Source: Diogma glabrata (lineage: Eukaryota > Arthropoda > Insecta > Diptera > Cylindrotomidae). From it: a stretch of 64,000 nucleotides of DNA. The notes under the pieces are model-generated. The model did no database searches and was not told the origin of the DNA. It was given only the letters and a program-made list of their open reading frames with translations. The position numbers were made by a program, and so were the translations under genes. Below, piece after piece: positions 23,276 to 35,284 of the stretch. The stretch spans positions 392,907,984-392,971,983 of the forward strand of contig OY856187.1 of NCBI GenBank assembly GCA_963693315.1, given 5' to 3'. How positions within the stretch are numbered: position 1 is the stretch's first letter; the number at the start of each line of letters is the position of its first letter.

Positions 23276-24645
23276 AGTTGCTTCAAATGCTGATAGATGT
23301 GAAACCCAGAATAATTTTAATGATTTTAATTTAAAAGTTCTGAAATTTTAATTTGCAATTCTACAATAATTGGAAGATACAAAAAAATACAGTTATTTCA
23401 GTTTCAAGTTTTCACTTCTGTCGGCAGTCCTCTAGAGTCTCGACTGCCTTCTTGTTTTTTGTAATAAAATCAATTGTTTTTTTATGTATATGTATATCGT
23501 GGTTATTATTATTTTTTTTGCACGGTTTTTAGAAAAGGTTTTATCTAACACGATTTTTTAATGTCGTGGAACGTATGTCCATATTTAGCATACGTCGCAT
23601 GTATTTTTACACGATTTTTTGCACGTATTTTTTAGGTAAGCATCTAGCGTGTAAAAAAATAGTTGGGTGTATATAACCACATTTTTAAATTCAATTTCTC
23701 TACCAATTTCAATTTCTTCAATAAATATATACGTATGTAACAATTGTAATGAACACTGTACATTTTTCCTTAATTTCCAAATAGCTTCAATCTGTGAATT
23801 ATAGCATGCATTTCCTCAACCCATTACAAATGTTGAATTGCAGAAGTAAAGAATGGGGACTCTGGCAATCCTAAAAGTTGCAGGAACCAAGCCCATCACT
23901 GCACAAATGGCAACTTAGATTTAGAAAGTAACTTATAACATTTACGCTGAATAAAGATGAACAAAAAGCACCATCTAGCCATGGCAAAACGTCATGCAAC
24001 TATAACATTTATTTGGTTAGTTTTGAATGGTTCAGTTCAGAGTTCATCTGCCTGGTTATCATACATGGCGTTTCCTTCTAACAACCTGTAATTTGTGCAT
24101 GTTTGCGTTTCATAATTCAAGATTTCCCATATGTACTAAAACCAAGAAGAGGATATTTCTATTTTAGACAAACTAAGCTGTTGATTTTTGAACTGGACCA
24201 TTTCAAAAAAAAAATTTATTAATTTTGAGAATGGGTTCGAAATTTTTGTTGAAGTCCAAGCTTAGGATGACTTTGAAATCAAATTCCAAAAGAACTACTT
24301 ACCGAATATTAATGCTTTTATATGGTTTGAAAGGGCGTTTGACTAGCCTATCGACACAAAATACACTGTAAACTTTTTGCTTAAACTGTTGAAAATATTT
24401 AGAAATAATTTTTTTAAAGATGGCGCTGATGTCGTAGATCTAATATTGTTTGGAATTTTTTTCACAACATGAAATTAATTAATTTTTAAAGATGTGAATT
24501 TCAGATCAAAATTTTTGATGTTCTGAAATTAATTTGTTGTATTTTTATCAACCTTGGCCTCTTAGAGTGTAAATAAAATTTATTTGGATTACTGAAATAT
24601 AAACTAGTGTAATTTTATAAACTGCGTAAGCGTAATTTTATTAAC
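23276..24645. other. No recognisable gene; includes the right 16-bp inverted repeat
   Basis: AAAATAGTTGGGTGTA at 23656-23671 pairs with 17095-17110, and words such as ACACGATTTTTT and GCACG are repeated nearby. The remainder (23680-24645) shows no frame or repeat that I recognise. Confidence 0.45.
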
Positions 24646-25084
24646 TAGGAGGGCCGGCGTGCTTCGCTACGCTTATAAATAAAGTTTTTGCGTAGACATT
24701 TTGTTGAGGTAGAAGCAATGATTTCAAAAAGTGGTAATGAGAAACGCTAGCATATAATTTTTAATTTTTCTTTTTAAATTTTATATGAATGAAAAATAAT
24801 CAGAACTCTAGCTGATCAGTTTGGATATATGAAAAATTAGCGATCAAATAAGTTTTCAAGTAAGTTTATTTGATCTCTAACTTATTTGATCGTTAATATG
24901 TCATATATCCGAACTGATCAGCTAGAGTTCTGATTATTTTTCATTCATATATTTTAAAAGAAAAATTAAAAATTTATGCTAGCATTTCTCATTACGACTT
25001 TTTGAAATAATTGCTTCTACGTCAACAAAATGTCTACGCAAAAACTTTATTTATAAGCGTAGCGAAGCATGCCGGGTCCTCCTA
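24646..25084. mobile_element. Foldback MITE of 439 bp
   Basis: TAGGAGGGCCGGCGTGCTTC at the left and GAAGCATGCCGGGTCCTCCT then A at the right are imperfect reverse complements. Pairing continues through almost the whole element (AGCTGATCAG and CTTATTTGATCG words on both arms), leaving a tiny loop near 24870. No coding capacity. Confidence 0.85.
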
Positions 25085-25099
25085 CTTCTTGTAATTTAG

Positions 25100-25335
25100 G
25101 AAAGAGAATGGGATCAGAGATTTCAGTACATACAAATTTATTAATCATTTCATTTCCATCAATTCTATCTTCATCTGACAAATTTAACAAACACATCAGG
25201 CAGGAATTAAAGCTCCAGTACGGATGTAAAAAATATTATGAATTTTAAAATGATAAATACCACGTGCAATTCATTTCTTCATTCACAACATTCATTTCAC
25301 CATTCATGACACCATTCATATATGAAGAAAAAACA
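25100..25335 (-). pseudogene. Helitron replicase scrap with internal deletion
   Basis: The minus strand shows the ATGAATGGTGTCATGAATGG repeat (MNGVMNG), then words matching the Helitron at 34560-34660 (ACGTGGTATTTATCATTTTA and GGAGCTTTAATTCCTGC). It then jumps to a different region reading MINKFVCTEISDPILFPKLQ, similar to the central part of Helitron Rep-helicases. It joins distant parts of the protein and has stops. Confidence 0.55.
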
Positions 25336-25474
25336 GAACAAAACTTTCACATGCATTCGCTTCAATGTACATAAGAAGAATAAAAAATTACTGAAGGAAT
25401 TGTAATTTGGTTGATTTGGTAAATAGACTTGTAAATTACATAAGCATTTATTATTGTCCGTATAAAATCTATAC

Positions 25475-25755
25475 TTACCTAACTCCTTACCTAACTTCTT
25501 ATCTAACTCCTTACCATACCTAACTCCTTACCTTACCTAACTCCTTACCCTACCTAGCTACTTACGTAACTACTCACCTAACTCCTTACCTTACATAACT
25601 CCTTACCTTACCTAACTACTTACCTAACTATTTACCTAACTCCTTACCTTACCTAACTCCTTACCTTACCTTACCTAACTACTTACCTAACTACCTACCT
25701 AGCTCCTTACCTTACCTTACTCCTTACCTTACCTAACTACTTACCTAACTAACCT
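25475..25755 (+). repeat. TACCTAACTCCT minisatellite
   Basis: A tandem array of the words CTTACCTTACCTAACTCC and CTACTTACCTAACTA over about 280 bp, with units of roughly 9-18 bp in changing combinations. Non-coding and clear by eye. Confidence 0.9.
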
Positions 25756-26889
25756 ACTTTATTTAAAAAATCAATATAGGGTCCGCGTTGAACCCCGAAC
25801 CTTTCTCACAAGTCACTACATCGACAATGACAACGAAACGTTTTTTATGTTCTAGCTAAAATACATTTTACATATTATGCTTAACATATTCCTTTCAGAT
25901 AATTCAGTTGTATCAGTCGAATCGAACACGGCTATTATGTAATATTTCACTATAGCAGGCTACAGACCTATAATCAACTTGTCAACCAATTCGAAAACGA
26001 AAATAAACGAAATTAAATTTAGTGTAAAAAACCCCTAAATTTTATTTCGTTTATTTTTGTTTTCAATTGATTGAATCGATTGACAAATTGTGTTACACAG
26101 AAAGAACAAATCAATTTTATGAATTGTTTCTTTAATTTCTAATCCATAGAAAATATTTAAAACAAAGAAAAATAATAATTAAATCAAAGAAAATCAAAGA
26201 AAAAAAAATGATAATAAAAAAACAATGAAAAATAATACGTCTATCCTCTCCGGAAGCAATGCATAAACTAAATTGAAATTTGATTGAAAAGAAAATATAA
26301 AATACTAAATAATAATAATAAAAAAACAAAGAAAAGACTGGGGCAAGTCCATTTCATATTGTATATAGAGCGGGTCGTTAAATTCAAAAATACATTTTAA
26401 TTCGTCTATAACTTTTTTATTTATGTTCCGATTTGTGTGAAAAATGTTTAAAATCTAAGTTACACTAATATCAGTTAGCAGTGAAAATTTGAAATGAATC
26501 CATCTGCGAATAAAAAAGCCTTAGGCTCCAAAAAGTTTTTTTTAGCGTATTAATATATAAGATTTGTCCAAACCGCTTGGGTTACATTACTCCGAAAATG
26601 ATTAAAAAACTTACACTCAAATCTAGGAAATCATATCGGCGTAGGAACTAGATCTTAAAAAGAATCTATGTGTTGTTTTGATACATCGTATTTTCTACAG
26701 TTTGACACGTTTTATTAAAATTCTTAGTATTTATGTCACTCATAACATTCAAATTGTTGCATTGATTGCATTCCTTAAGCTAAATTTGTTTATTTGCTAG
26801 TTAAGTAAAACTTTAAATGGGATCTTTAATACATGTTTTTGAGTTGTTATATAATTGCCTCCAATCATATTTGTGCTATTAATTTTAAG
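25756..26889. other. No recognisable gene; REP-E stretch
   Basis: A short segment at about 26395-26530 (ATAACTTTTTTATTTATG, later GAATAAAAAAGCCTTAGGCT) resembles 35578-35665. The rest shows no coding signal or repeat partner. Confidence 0.4.
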
Positions 26890-27221
26890 CTTCTACCTGT
26901 CAAAATACCAGTGCATAAGCGTCCGAGCGCCAAGATGTCCGCTAGAAATTGGTAGATTTTGAGATCAGACAGTTTTGTGTACAAGTAGAATCTGATGTTT
27001 CAGATTAGTTTAAACAAAACAAACTACTAATCACAAACAGATATCAAACAAATTTTAAAGAGAAAATTAGCTACACATAAGCAGAAATACATCTATGCAA
27101 TTTTGCAACAAACAAATATCAAATCTACCACAGAACAGGTGTGTGACAGTTGAAAAATACACGGCAAACCTACTCTATATCATACATATGTCGTGCAATC
27201 ACTGCAAAGTATCAAAATAGT

Positions 27222-27603
27222 TTTTCGGCAAACGGCTGTAAAGTTTAACTGTACTGCCGCTACGAAGTTAGCTAAAGTCTTACTTTTTAGCCTGACAACA
27301 AAAGTAACGTCTAGCGACAGCAAAAGTAACGCCATTTTTATTTTATATTACGGAGGCTGTAAAGTAGCATTTGTTAGTTTGTTATTTTTTCAAACATATT
27401 GTAAAACCATGACAACAAAAAATAAGTTGATTCTCATATTATGAAATTTTGAAAAGGCTGCTTTGATAAAAAATTTATTCATACAAATTTAAATGTTTTT
27501 TTCTCTTTTTTGGAAGTAATTATGACGATACAAATTCATATTTATAAAAAGTTTGATGTATTAATTTCATATTTATAAAAAATTTAAACGTTTGCCGAAA
27601 AAA
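27222..27603. mobile_element. MITE inserted in REP-D
   Basis: Begins TTTTTCGGCAAACG and ends CGTTTGCCGAAAAAA, near-perfect inverted ends around 380 bp. It is absent from the other REP-D copy at the equivalent point (near 36674), which supports insertion. The internal 83-codon frame has no recognised product. Confidence 0.65.
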
Positions 27604-27721
27604 TAGTGTATTTAATTCGGAGCTAAAGCGACTTTTTGTGTTTCGTCTATAATTGTTAAACGTCAAACTATAGACTCAACACAAAAAGTATCACTTTAGC
27701 TCCTAATTAAATAATGTACTA
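27604..27721. mobile_element. Small palindromic element next to the MITE
   Basis: Left arm TAGTGTATTTAATTCGGAGC and the following CTAAAG...TTTTTGTGTTTCGTCTATA pair with TATAGACTCAACACAAAAAG to TAATGTACTA on the right. The arms are about 50 bp with a short loop. Also absent from REP-D copy 2. Confidence 0.65.
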
Positions 27722-28380
27722 TTATTTCTAAGAAAAAAAATTAATTTCTTCTACTCAAATCTTTTTATTTTTTTTTATTGACTGTTATAAGGTTTTTGCA
27801 AATTGCTGTTGTTGTTATGGAATGTTGTAAACTTTTTTGTTGAAGCCGACAAGTCAAAAACCTCTAACTGCAGAGGTTTATATTTATAAGAAACGGATTA
27901 AACTGTTTCCACAGATTCTAAATTTTTGAAGTTTTTAAAAATGTTAATATCCAAACGGCCGTTATAACGGATCTTAAAACAGACTTTTTTTAGTATAAAG
28001 CATCTAGTTTCTTGTCATATTTGACTGATTTACGAACTTGTCCAAGATAATAATAAAACACACATTTTCAGAACAGGTTTTTTTTTCTGACTCTTCAAAT
28101 TTGACCGTGGGAGTGCTAGTTGTTTCAAAAAGTTTTTTTTTCGCTCACTCAGGAACGTCTTACTGCAGAGGTCTATTTTTAAAATAAATTGATAAAAAAG
28201 ATTTCAAATATTCTAAATTGGTTTTTTTTAAATATTGGTATCCAAACGGCCGTCAAAACGGTTTTAAAAATCAATTTTCTTTCGAAAAAAGCCTCTAGTT
28301 TCATAACCACGTGTCGGATTTTGCTGATTCCAAGATATTATCAGAATTAATAATTCGTTTAAACGATCACTAAAAATCAA

Positions 28381-28754
28381 AGTTCATTATAATTTGTATT
28401 AAGGTTGTTTTCATGTACGGACCGATTTTTTTTATTGAGATTTTTTACAAAATGGTGAACGATTAAAATCATTTTTAATTTTTTCGTTCATATTTTTTGT
28501 ACACAAGCTATTGCTATTAGCAACGCGATTACATAGCAATTGCAACGAAGAATAAATAAAAAAAATCTCAAGTTATTGATGCGACCGGCTTGAAAAAATT
28601 CGTTTTGAGAAAATTTCGTTTAAAAGATGTAGCCAAAAAACAAGTCTTTGAGTCCACTTAAAACAAAAAACAAAATAATGTCCAATAAAACAAAATGTCC
28701 AATAAAACAAAAAACTGCTTTAGCTGACGGTGAATAGATTAGCCAATCTCATTT
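28381..28754. other. No recognisable feature
   Basis: AT-rich; nothing identified between REP-D and REP-C. Confidence 0.4.
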
Positions 28755-31605
28755 AATTTTTTTACCATTGTTGTAAAGGGTAATTAAAACTCCGTGATTG
28801 AAATTCGAACCACTGTCCCATACACATCAAATTTGCCTCGGCAGAAATTTTCATGGTTGTATTTATTTTTCCTTTACACGTGGTTTCTTATACTCAATCC
28901 ATAGTCATCATCTACAATAGTTTCCGTTAAAAGAATTATTGTCCTGAAACGGTTGTGGGATATTTCCAAGTATAATTTCCTTTATTCAGTTTGTGATCGT
29001 TAATCACTATAAAATTAGCATAGAACAGTTGTACAATAACTTGCGCCATTCTCATGTAGATGTCCTACATTCGTTTCATAATCCATGTTTCTGTTCATAA
29101 TTATTCTCCAATTAGTACAAGATATAATGAAAGAGAAGAACCAATAAACAGAATTATCGCGTTTATTGGTTTGTTGAGGTGTAAAAACGACGTGATTTTA
29201 GCCTGTAAGTCCGTGGTTGAAGACATGTAGTGTCTCTTAGTTTGGCATTGACTTTTCAATCTACGTGTGTTGTCGAAGTTGACAAGTTGTGATTTTGTAA
29301 AATGTTACATTTTGAATGTCGAGATTAGCAAATATTTTTGGTAGTAAATTCGCGATATTGCGTATAAAATTAATAATAATATAAATTCATGGGGTTCCAA
29401 TTTACTGATTTAGTGTCAGTGAACCAAAATCTAAAAAAAATATTTAAATGTTTGTGTCGTTGTGAGCGCCATATTTGCTCGGTCTGGTTTTTTGTTATCA
29501 GATTAATTGTGGAAATCTTGTCAATTTTGGTGCATCGCGAATGTCTACGTTCGAGAATAGATTTTTTTGTGTAATACACGTCATTTTCTTTTACAATTAA
29601 GTAGACAAATTTACGTAATCAAAATACAACCACTTTATTGAGTTGAGGTTAGCATGTACATTTTCACAGTCCAAGTAAGGCCAAATAACTATAAAATATT
29701 TATACTAATCACTATTTGTTTGTGAAACCATCTATTTAATTAGTAAAAAATTTTAATTAAGTTATTTATTTACAAAAAAAAAGGATTCAATCGCTGTATG
29801 TTTGTGAAGTCATCTAGTTAATTAAAAAATATCGTAATTTATTTAGTTAAAATTTAAATTTAATATTCAACTCATTATCAGCGACTGGTAAAATTTCGGA
29901 GTATAATTATAATCCATGTATCAGTCTAATTAAATGAAAATTAAAACAAAAATTATACATATGATATGTGTGCTGCGATTTATCCAGTTAGCAGTATCAA
30001 TAAAATATAAGTTTTTTTCTGAAGCTGTGTTAGTAGTGAGATTCAATGGTTGACGTCATTTCCTAATTCGGGTGATAACATCTATACCAACGGTTACTTA
30101 AAGTTAAATTATCAAAAAATTCGACGATCCATGATAAAAATTGACAAGTGATCTTGAGGCTGTCTGGATTAGTGCGGTTAAAGTTGATATCATCACATTT
30201 CATCACCGAGAGTTAACGGTGAACCTTCGCTGAAACCGGTTGTTATTTCCGGATTGATTCATTACAGCTGCCATAAATTATTACCCATATCTATATCCGT
30301 TAATTTATATCACACTTGGATCTTAACAACGGTGGTAAGTTGCAACCACCTTGGCCGAGCTCTGGTCTATGCATGACCTGATGGAGATGAGCGGCTGAGT
30401 TTGAAGGATAGGAGAGTGGGACGGGACAACATCATGGGGTGAGTCATATCTGATTTTTTATTTTTATTTTATGCATGAATGATTATGGTGAAATATGTAG
30501 GTGTGCGAATGTGTGTGTACGGATGTGTGGATGGGGATGTGTATGAGCGGGTGTATGAGGTGCATGTGCGTTTGAGCCAGAGGAGAATGTGTTAGATTAA
30601 ATGAGTTTCTTTCCACACAACACTGATGTCCACGGCTATCACCAGTAGCCAGGATTGTCTCTAATTTTTTTATTTTAGAAGACAAGCCTGCATTTTTTTT
30701 TATTCGATCACATCAGGCCAATATCTAACGTTATTTGTGGATTCTGATGTTATATTTTAATTTAATTTAAACAAAGGTAATAATAATTGATGTTGGGATT
30801 GTTGACTCTGTGCAAACGCAATAACATCAAAACGACACATACCATAAACATACTTTAAATCGTAATATATCCTGGGTGTGGTGTTATAAAGGGAGATAAT
30901 ATTGGAGTTCTGTTTTCTGGTTATTTTGCTTAAAACCAGCAATTGGACCTATTATATAAATATATTGTTTCCTACTGAGAAACCGTTAAAGGCTAACAAT
31001 TTACAGTACAACAAACAAAATGTTATTTTTTTGTGCTAGTTCTGTTTATGCATTACAAATTTTGAATGCGCGGGATTTTTACTACTAAAAAACTTACAAA
31101 ATTTGTTACCATTTGGTCTATGAAATTATATTTGGATGTAACCGATTACCACAATAATCGAATAAATAATTCAATCACTAACGGGAACTTTTCAAATTAT
31201 GTTACCGGTAAGTTGGTGTAAAATTATTTGGAAATGTTGAACTTAGGGGCATGGATTTAGGTGTAAGTGTGTAAATGTGTGCGTGTGTGTATGTGGGTGA
31301 GGGTGCGCAGGTGTATGAGGAGTGAAAGTGTGAAATAGGGTGTTGATACAGAGGGTTGGACGTGGTGATCGTGGTTCTTTTCGCGTATGGGGGTCGCCAG
31401 AGTCTCAAGCCTTCACTTGCTTATTTTCTCCTATCTGTTCTTATAATGTTTCACGCGTACTGTGGTTTATTTGTGCTGAAGTAGCAGGATTTCTTTCTCG
31501 ATCCCATGGATTGCATCTAGTCTGGGGCTATACATAAATATCGCTAGGTACGCGACCTGCTAGGCCACTTCGTTGTCATTCAATGAAGCAGTGCTTCATT
31601 ACACC
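28755..31605 (+). repeat. REP-C copy 1, about 2.85 kb
   Basis: Matches 58105-61150 in inverted orientation over its whole length. Landmarks: CAGTGGTTCGAATTTC near its left end (as reverse complement), GATTTAGTGTCAGTGAACCA, a CCGAGCTCTGGTCTATG block at 30355, ATGGGGTGAGTCATATCTG at 30434, a GT-rich stretch (30490-30590), a second GT-rich stretch (31260-31330) and GCAGGATTTCTTTCTCGATC. About 240 bp (31085-31330) is missing from the other long copy. I found no LTRs, transposase or RT, so the class is unknown. Short frames such as 30464-30685 (minus) are mostly CA-repeat translation. Confidence 0.75.
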
Positions 31606-31767
31606 ATTTGGCGATTTTCTATTAAAATGAAACTGAATGAATTTTCGATCATATTTTCCTAAATTTTTTGTTGCATCTATGTTTCGACACGCACGATGCC
31701 GATAAAAGACAACACTTTGAATCACTTCGATATGATATTAAATGTTTTGACAGTATATTTAATTCAG
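31606..31767. other. No recognisable feature
   Basis: Short interval between REP-C and the minus-strand frame that follows. Confidence 0.4.
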
Positions 31768-32172
31768 TTACAACTTTGACGATATATTTAATAAATTTAC
31801 ACTTCCTAATCCAAAATATTTTGTAAAATTGTTTGATTGAATGCTATTGGCCAAATACCTAGATCTCTTGAATAAAAAGTTGGAGTCGTTTCCTTGAGTA
31901 TTTGAAAAACTCACAACATTCATCAATATTACTTTCTGATTCACTTCCAATTTCGGAAACATAGGTCTTTGATGTTGATGGCACCACAAGAGTGCAATTT
32001 CAGAAAAATCCGTTTTATTGTGATGTTTATCTTTTTCAATTTTCGAGCGGGCAATAGATGATTTGCTATTGTTTTCGTTTGCTGCGTTCTCTGCTTGAAG
32101 AATGCTTGTTAATTTTGTTTGTTTTGTTCTTTTTCTGCTTTCTACATAAATTCTTTGAGGAGACATACACAA
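31768..32172 (-). CDS. Hypothetical 134-aa ORF, possibly a decayed transposase start
   Basis: This is the longest open frame in the window outside recognised elements and simple repeats. The first 60 residues are hydrophilic, rich in Lys, Ser and Asn (SRKRTKQTKL, SKSSIARSKIEKDKHH), followed by LLWCHQHQRPMFPKLEV. I recognise no domain in this frame. In a neighbouring frame near the 3' end the same DNA reads PTFYSRDLGIWPIAFNQ, loosely like the 'DxGxWP' region of TTF/ZMYM-type zinc fingers of hAT transposases. That would make this a frameshifted transposase relic. No splice sites, promoter or second copy support an active gene, and a chance frame cannot be excluded. Confidence 0.25.
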   Translation of the reverse strand: MCMSPQRIYVESRKRTKQTKLTSILQAENAANENNSKSSIARSKIEKDKHHNKTDFSEIALLWCHQHQRPMFPKLEVNQKVILMNVVSFSNTQGNDSNFLFKRSRYLANSIQSNNFTKYFGLGSVNLLNISSKL

Positions 32173-33666
32173 ACAAACTCAAACATCAATATATTTTCTC
32201 ATTAAAACATTGCATTTAAGAGTCAATATTCATCTATTTAAAAGTTAAAAATAAAAATGAAACAGTTTTAAAGCTTTCAAATTGCTTTTTTATTTTAAAC
32301 GTCTTATTTGATAAAACGGAGAAAACGAGCAAAATAAAGAAAATAAAAAAATTGAAATTACAGTTATTATGGTAATTTTTGCCATCATTAAACTTGAGTT
32401 TTTAAGTTATGTATTTAAAAGTATAAATATAAAATTAAATAAAAGTTTGAAATAAAAAAAAATTAAGTGGTTTTTGGTTTATTTAATTTCAAATATTTAC
32501 ATATTTCATATATTTATACTACAAATCGGTTGACCTTTACATTAAGCTTTTCGGGAAAGGAAATTAATAAGCTTTCATGTCTATCCAGAACAGTTATAAA
32601 AGTTGTTGATACATTTTATCAAGGTATAAGAAATATATATACAATAATGGGTGCATGTGGGAAGAACAATAGTTAACGAAGTGGCCCGAAGAAACAATTT
32701 ATTGGAACCCGCTATGAAACATATTTTATTGAAAATAATTTTCATATCTCATTCAAGTTATTAAATTAATGGTAACTAAAAACAAACTTTAATTAATATT
32801 TTTGCAGCTGTTGCCAATATTCAAATTTCGTTAGAAACTTTTTATTTTCATGGTTTTAAAACTCATAGTTTATGGTACCATTTAAATTATAATGAAAAGT
32901 AATCTTAACAATCTCTAAAAAAAACAGTCTAGAGGGAAAATCAATAGAACATATTTTCCCATACTCAAAAAATTTTATTTCACTAAATTCCCAACATGAC
33001 AATTTAGATCAATATCTTTAATAACTTTTGGTATGAACATATTTTTGTATATGTACATTGTACATACAGCGAAAGTTTTCATTTTCCTTTTTTTTGGTGG
33101 TAGAAATTGATAAAAATTTTCAATATTTATTTTCCAATAGTTTTTTTTGACAAGAAAATATATTGAAAAATTAATAAAAAAAATCCAAAGTATCGAAAAG
33201 CATAAAATGTTATAAGTGATTTTATTTTTATATTGCTGAAACTCGTTCTTAGGCTCACTCTTGTTGATTATTTTATAGATGAAAGTAGTTATTCTGTGTC
33301 TTCATTCTTACAATAACAACGTCCTTTTTACGTAGGTTTGAAAAATTTGTGATAATATTTTTATTATGTTTGGGGGTGGGGTGATGTAGATGTGGGTATT
33401 AAAAATTATGTGTTTAATTTAAGGTAAGGATAAAGTTTGGAGAAAATATTTTATAGTTGTATTATATAGTGATTATTAATGATTATTATGTAATCTGTAA
33501 AATCTTTAACAATGTTTGGCTAATTAAGGAAGAAATTAGTGATAGATGAAATTTAAATTAATCAATTTGGTTTAATTTTATTTTTCGTCTTATCTGTGGT
33601 AATGCTTCAAATTAATGTTTGAGATCAAAATATTTGATAAATTATTATAAGCAGAATGAATTGTTT
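32173..33666. other. Gene-free AT-rich interval
   Basis: Only one 69-codon chance frame (32467-32676). No repeat partner or motif recognised. Confidence 0.45.
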
Positions 33667-34195
33667 TTAATTTTTTTTTTTTTTTTTTTAATAAAATGTG
33701 TTGTGTAATAGGGTTTAGAATATGTGTCACAACAACACATAAATACCTTTTAAGACCTAGGTCTAGACCTGGGTCCCACAACAACTGGCGTTCTGAGGTG
33801 TAGATTAACGCTTTTTTTAAACATCTGTGGGTTGTAGCCAACTGAGACTAAGTGTTCCGGCAAACTATTCCATTTGTACGCAGTTCGGACAAAGAAGTCT
33901 CTCTGCGATCTGCCAGTATGACAGCGCGGGATCTTTACCGTTTCACTGGTTGCGGCAGCCGATTGCCGAGTGGAACGGGGGTAAGAATAAGTTTGAGGCA
34001 TGATGCCGCTGATTTCATCTGAGCACTGCTGATGACGATATTTGTAAAAAACAACGAGGTCAGCAACAGTGCGACGATGTTGTAGGGAATCAAGTTTTGA
34101 TGTCAAAGTTCGATCACCTACAATTCGTATAGCTCGCTTTTGAACAGAGTCCAAGAGGGCCAAGATGGAAACAGAGGCAGCACCCCAAACTTTGG
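33667..34195 (-). pseudogene. Jockey/CR1-like LINE, 5'-truncated 3' end
   Basis: The minus-strand frame 34163-33750 encodes 137 residues of the conserved C-terminal region after the RT domain: LLDSVQKRAIRIVGD, LDSLQHRRTVADLVVFYKYR, IMPQTYSYPRSTRQS and QRDFFVRTAYKWNSLPEHLV. It is then followed by the 3'UTR block AGTTGTTGTGGGACCC and a TTTTATTAAAAAA tail. A second copy at 42328-42744 shows the same order. The frame is open but lacks the RT core and endonuclease, so the copy cannot move; 5' truncation is usual for LINEs. It abuts a Helitron remnant at about 34195. Confidence 0.85.
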
Positions 34196-34199
34196 TAGA

Positions 34200-35284
34200 A
34201 AGTTACGGCAGCAGTATTCATAAACTTTGGTAGAAAGTTACTGTATGCGTACGGCGTATACATAACAAGCCTATGGGTACGTGGTTCACCATCATCATTT
34301 TTAAAAATAGCAGCCACATCAGTTTGAACAGCATCATTAAAACGACGAATATCACATTCTCTGTTAACTTTTATAACCAGTGAAACATCAGCAGTAACAT
34401 TCCCAGGTCTTTCACAAAATTCATGCATTGATTTAAAAGAACGAACAAAAGGATTCACACGATCTAACTCAAAACCTATCTCACGCATAAGAAAAACTTC
34501 ACATACATTGGCATTTCTATTCATTCTCATATTAGCAGCAGTATCAACATCATAAAAATATAATTGTGCATACATTGGAGGTCGACCATAAGCAGGAATT
34601 AAAGCACCAGTACGATGACAAAAAAAATTTAAAATGATTTTAAAATGATAAATACCACGTTCAGTAGAATGCGCTATATTTAGAACGTTTTTTTATAGCA
34701 TTATCATTTGAATTCAATCCATCGAAAATATTAGAGAAAAATGCATTTTCAGAAAGAGGATGTAAATTGCCTTTGCCTTTATGGCAACACAAAAAAAACG
34801 CTTCATTATTATTTGAAGTAACTTCTCTTGCAAAATGTTTGGCATGACAAAAACGACAACTCATATCCAAAGCACCACAAACATACGAATCAAAGTTACC
34901 TGGAATCACATTCAAAGCACACTTGAACGAATCTCTCAAAATTACAACGGGAATTTCATCATTTACCACATTCAATTCTAAATCATCAATCATTTCTTCA
35001 TTTGCAACATTCATGACACCATTCATGACACCGTTCATGACACCATTCATATCATCAACATTCACTTCATCATTCACAACAATCATTCCTACATCAACTT
35101 CAGCATTCATTCCATCATTATTACCATTCATTTCATCATTCATAAAATCAACATTATTACGCATATTACGCATATGATCTCTTCTATTCAGACGACTCGA
35201 TCTACCACTCACATCCAAACGTTTACGACGTGGTCTTGGCATCGAAATAAATAAATATATCAATATATCAAAAATATCAAACAA
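34200..35284 (-). pseudogene. Helitron replicase (Rep/helicase) N-terminal fragment
   Basis: Minus-strand frame 35284-34661 starts MPRPRRKRLDVSGRSSRLNR, has repeats of MNGVMNGVMN, and carries a zinc-finger-like CRFCHAKHFARE...CCHKGKG (Cys-x2-Cys plus His). After a frame change, 34640-34220 reads HRTGALIPAYGRPPMYAQLY, YDVDTAANMRMNRNANV, NPFVRSFKSMHEF and RRFNDAVQTDVAAIF. This is the Helitron-like N domain that precedes the HUH replication endonuclease. The HUH and helicase parts are missing because the sequence ends at the LINE junction. The part equivalent to the block just before the Helitron-like N domain is also shortened near 34661. Known role: rolling-circle transposition. This fragment is inactive. 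Confidence 0.8.

Larger units (their letters stand above)
26890..28380 (+). repeat. REP-D copy 1 with nested insertions
   Basis: Shares ordered blocks with 36385-37106: GAGATCAGACAGTTTTGTGT, CAGATTAGTTTAAACAAAAC, CTACCACAGAACA, CCTCTAACTGCAGAGGTTTA and CAAACGGCCGTTATAACGG. Its second half is a diverged tandem of about 290 bp: CTGCAGAGGT near 27870 and again near 28163, with ATCCAAACGGCCGT at about 27949 and 28240. It is interrupted at 27222-27721. No coding capacity; class unknown. Confidence 0.65.

Noticed and set aside
30464..30685. Small protein conserved between the REP-C copies (HQCCVERNSFNLTH)
   Set aside because: The second half is CA-repeat translation (Thr/His/Ile) and the DNA outside the frame is equally conserved, so there is no sign of protein-level selection.
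28755..31605. REP-C as an LTR retrotransposon
   Set aside because: No terminal direct repeats, primer-binding site, protease, RT or integrase motif could be found in either long copy.
34923..35177. 84-aa plus-strand ORF rich in Ser/Thr/Phe
   Set aside because: Antisense shadow of the MNGVMNG repeat in the Helitron frame.
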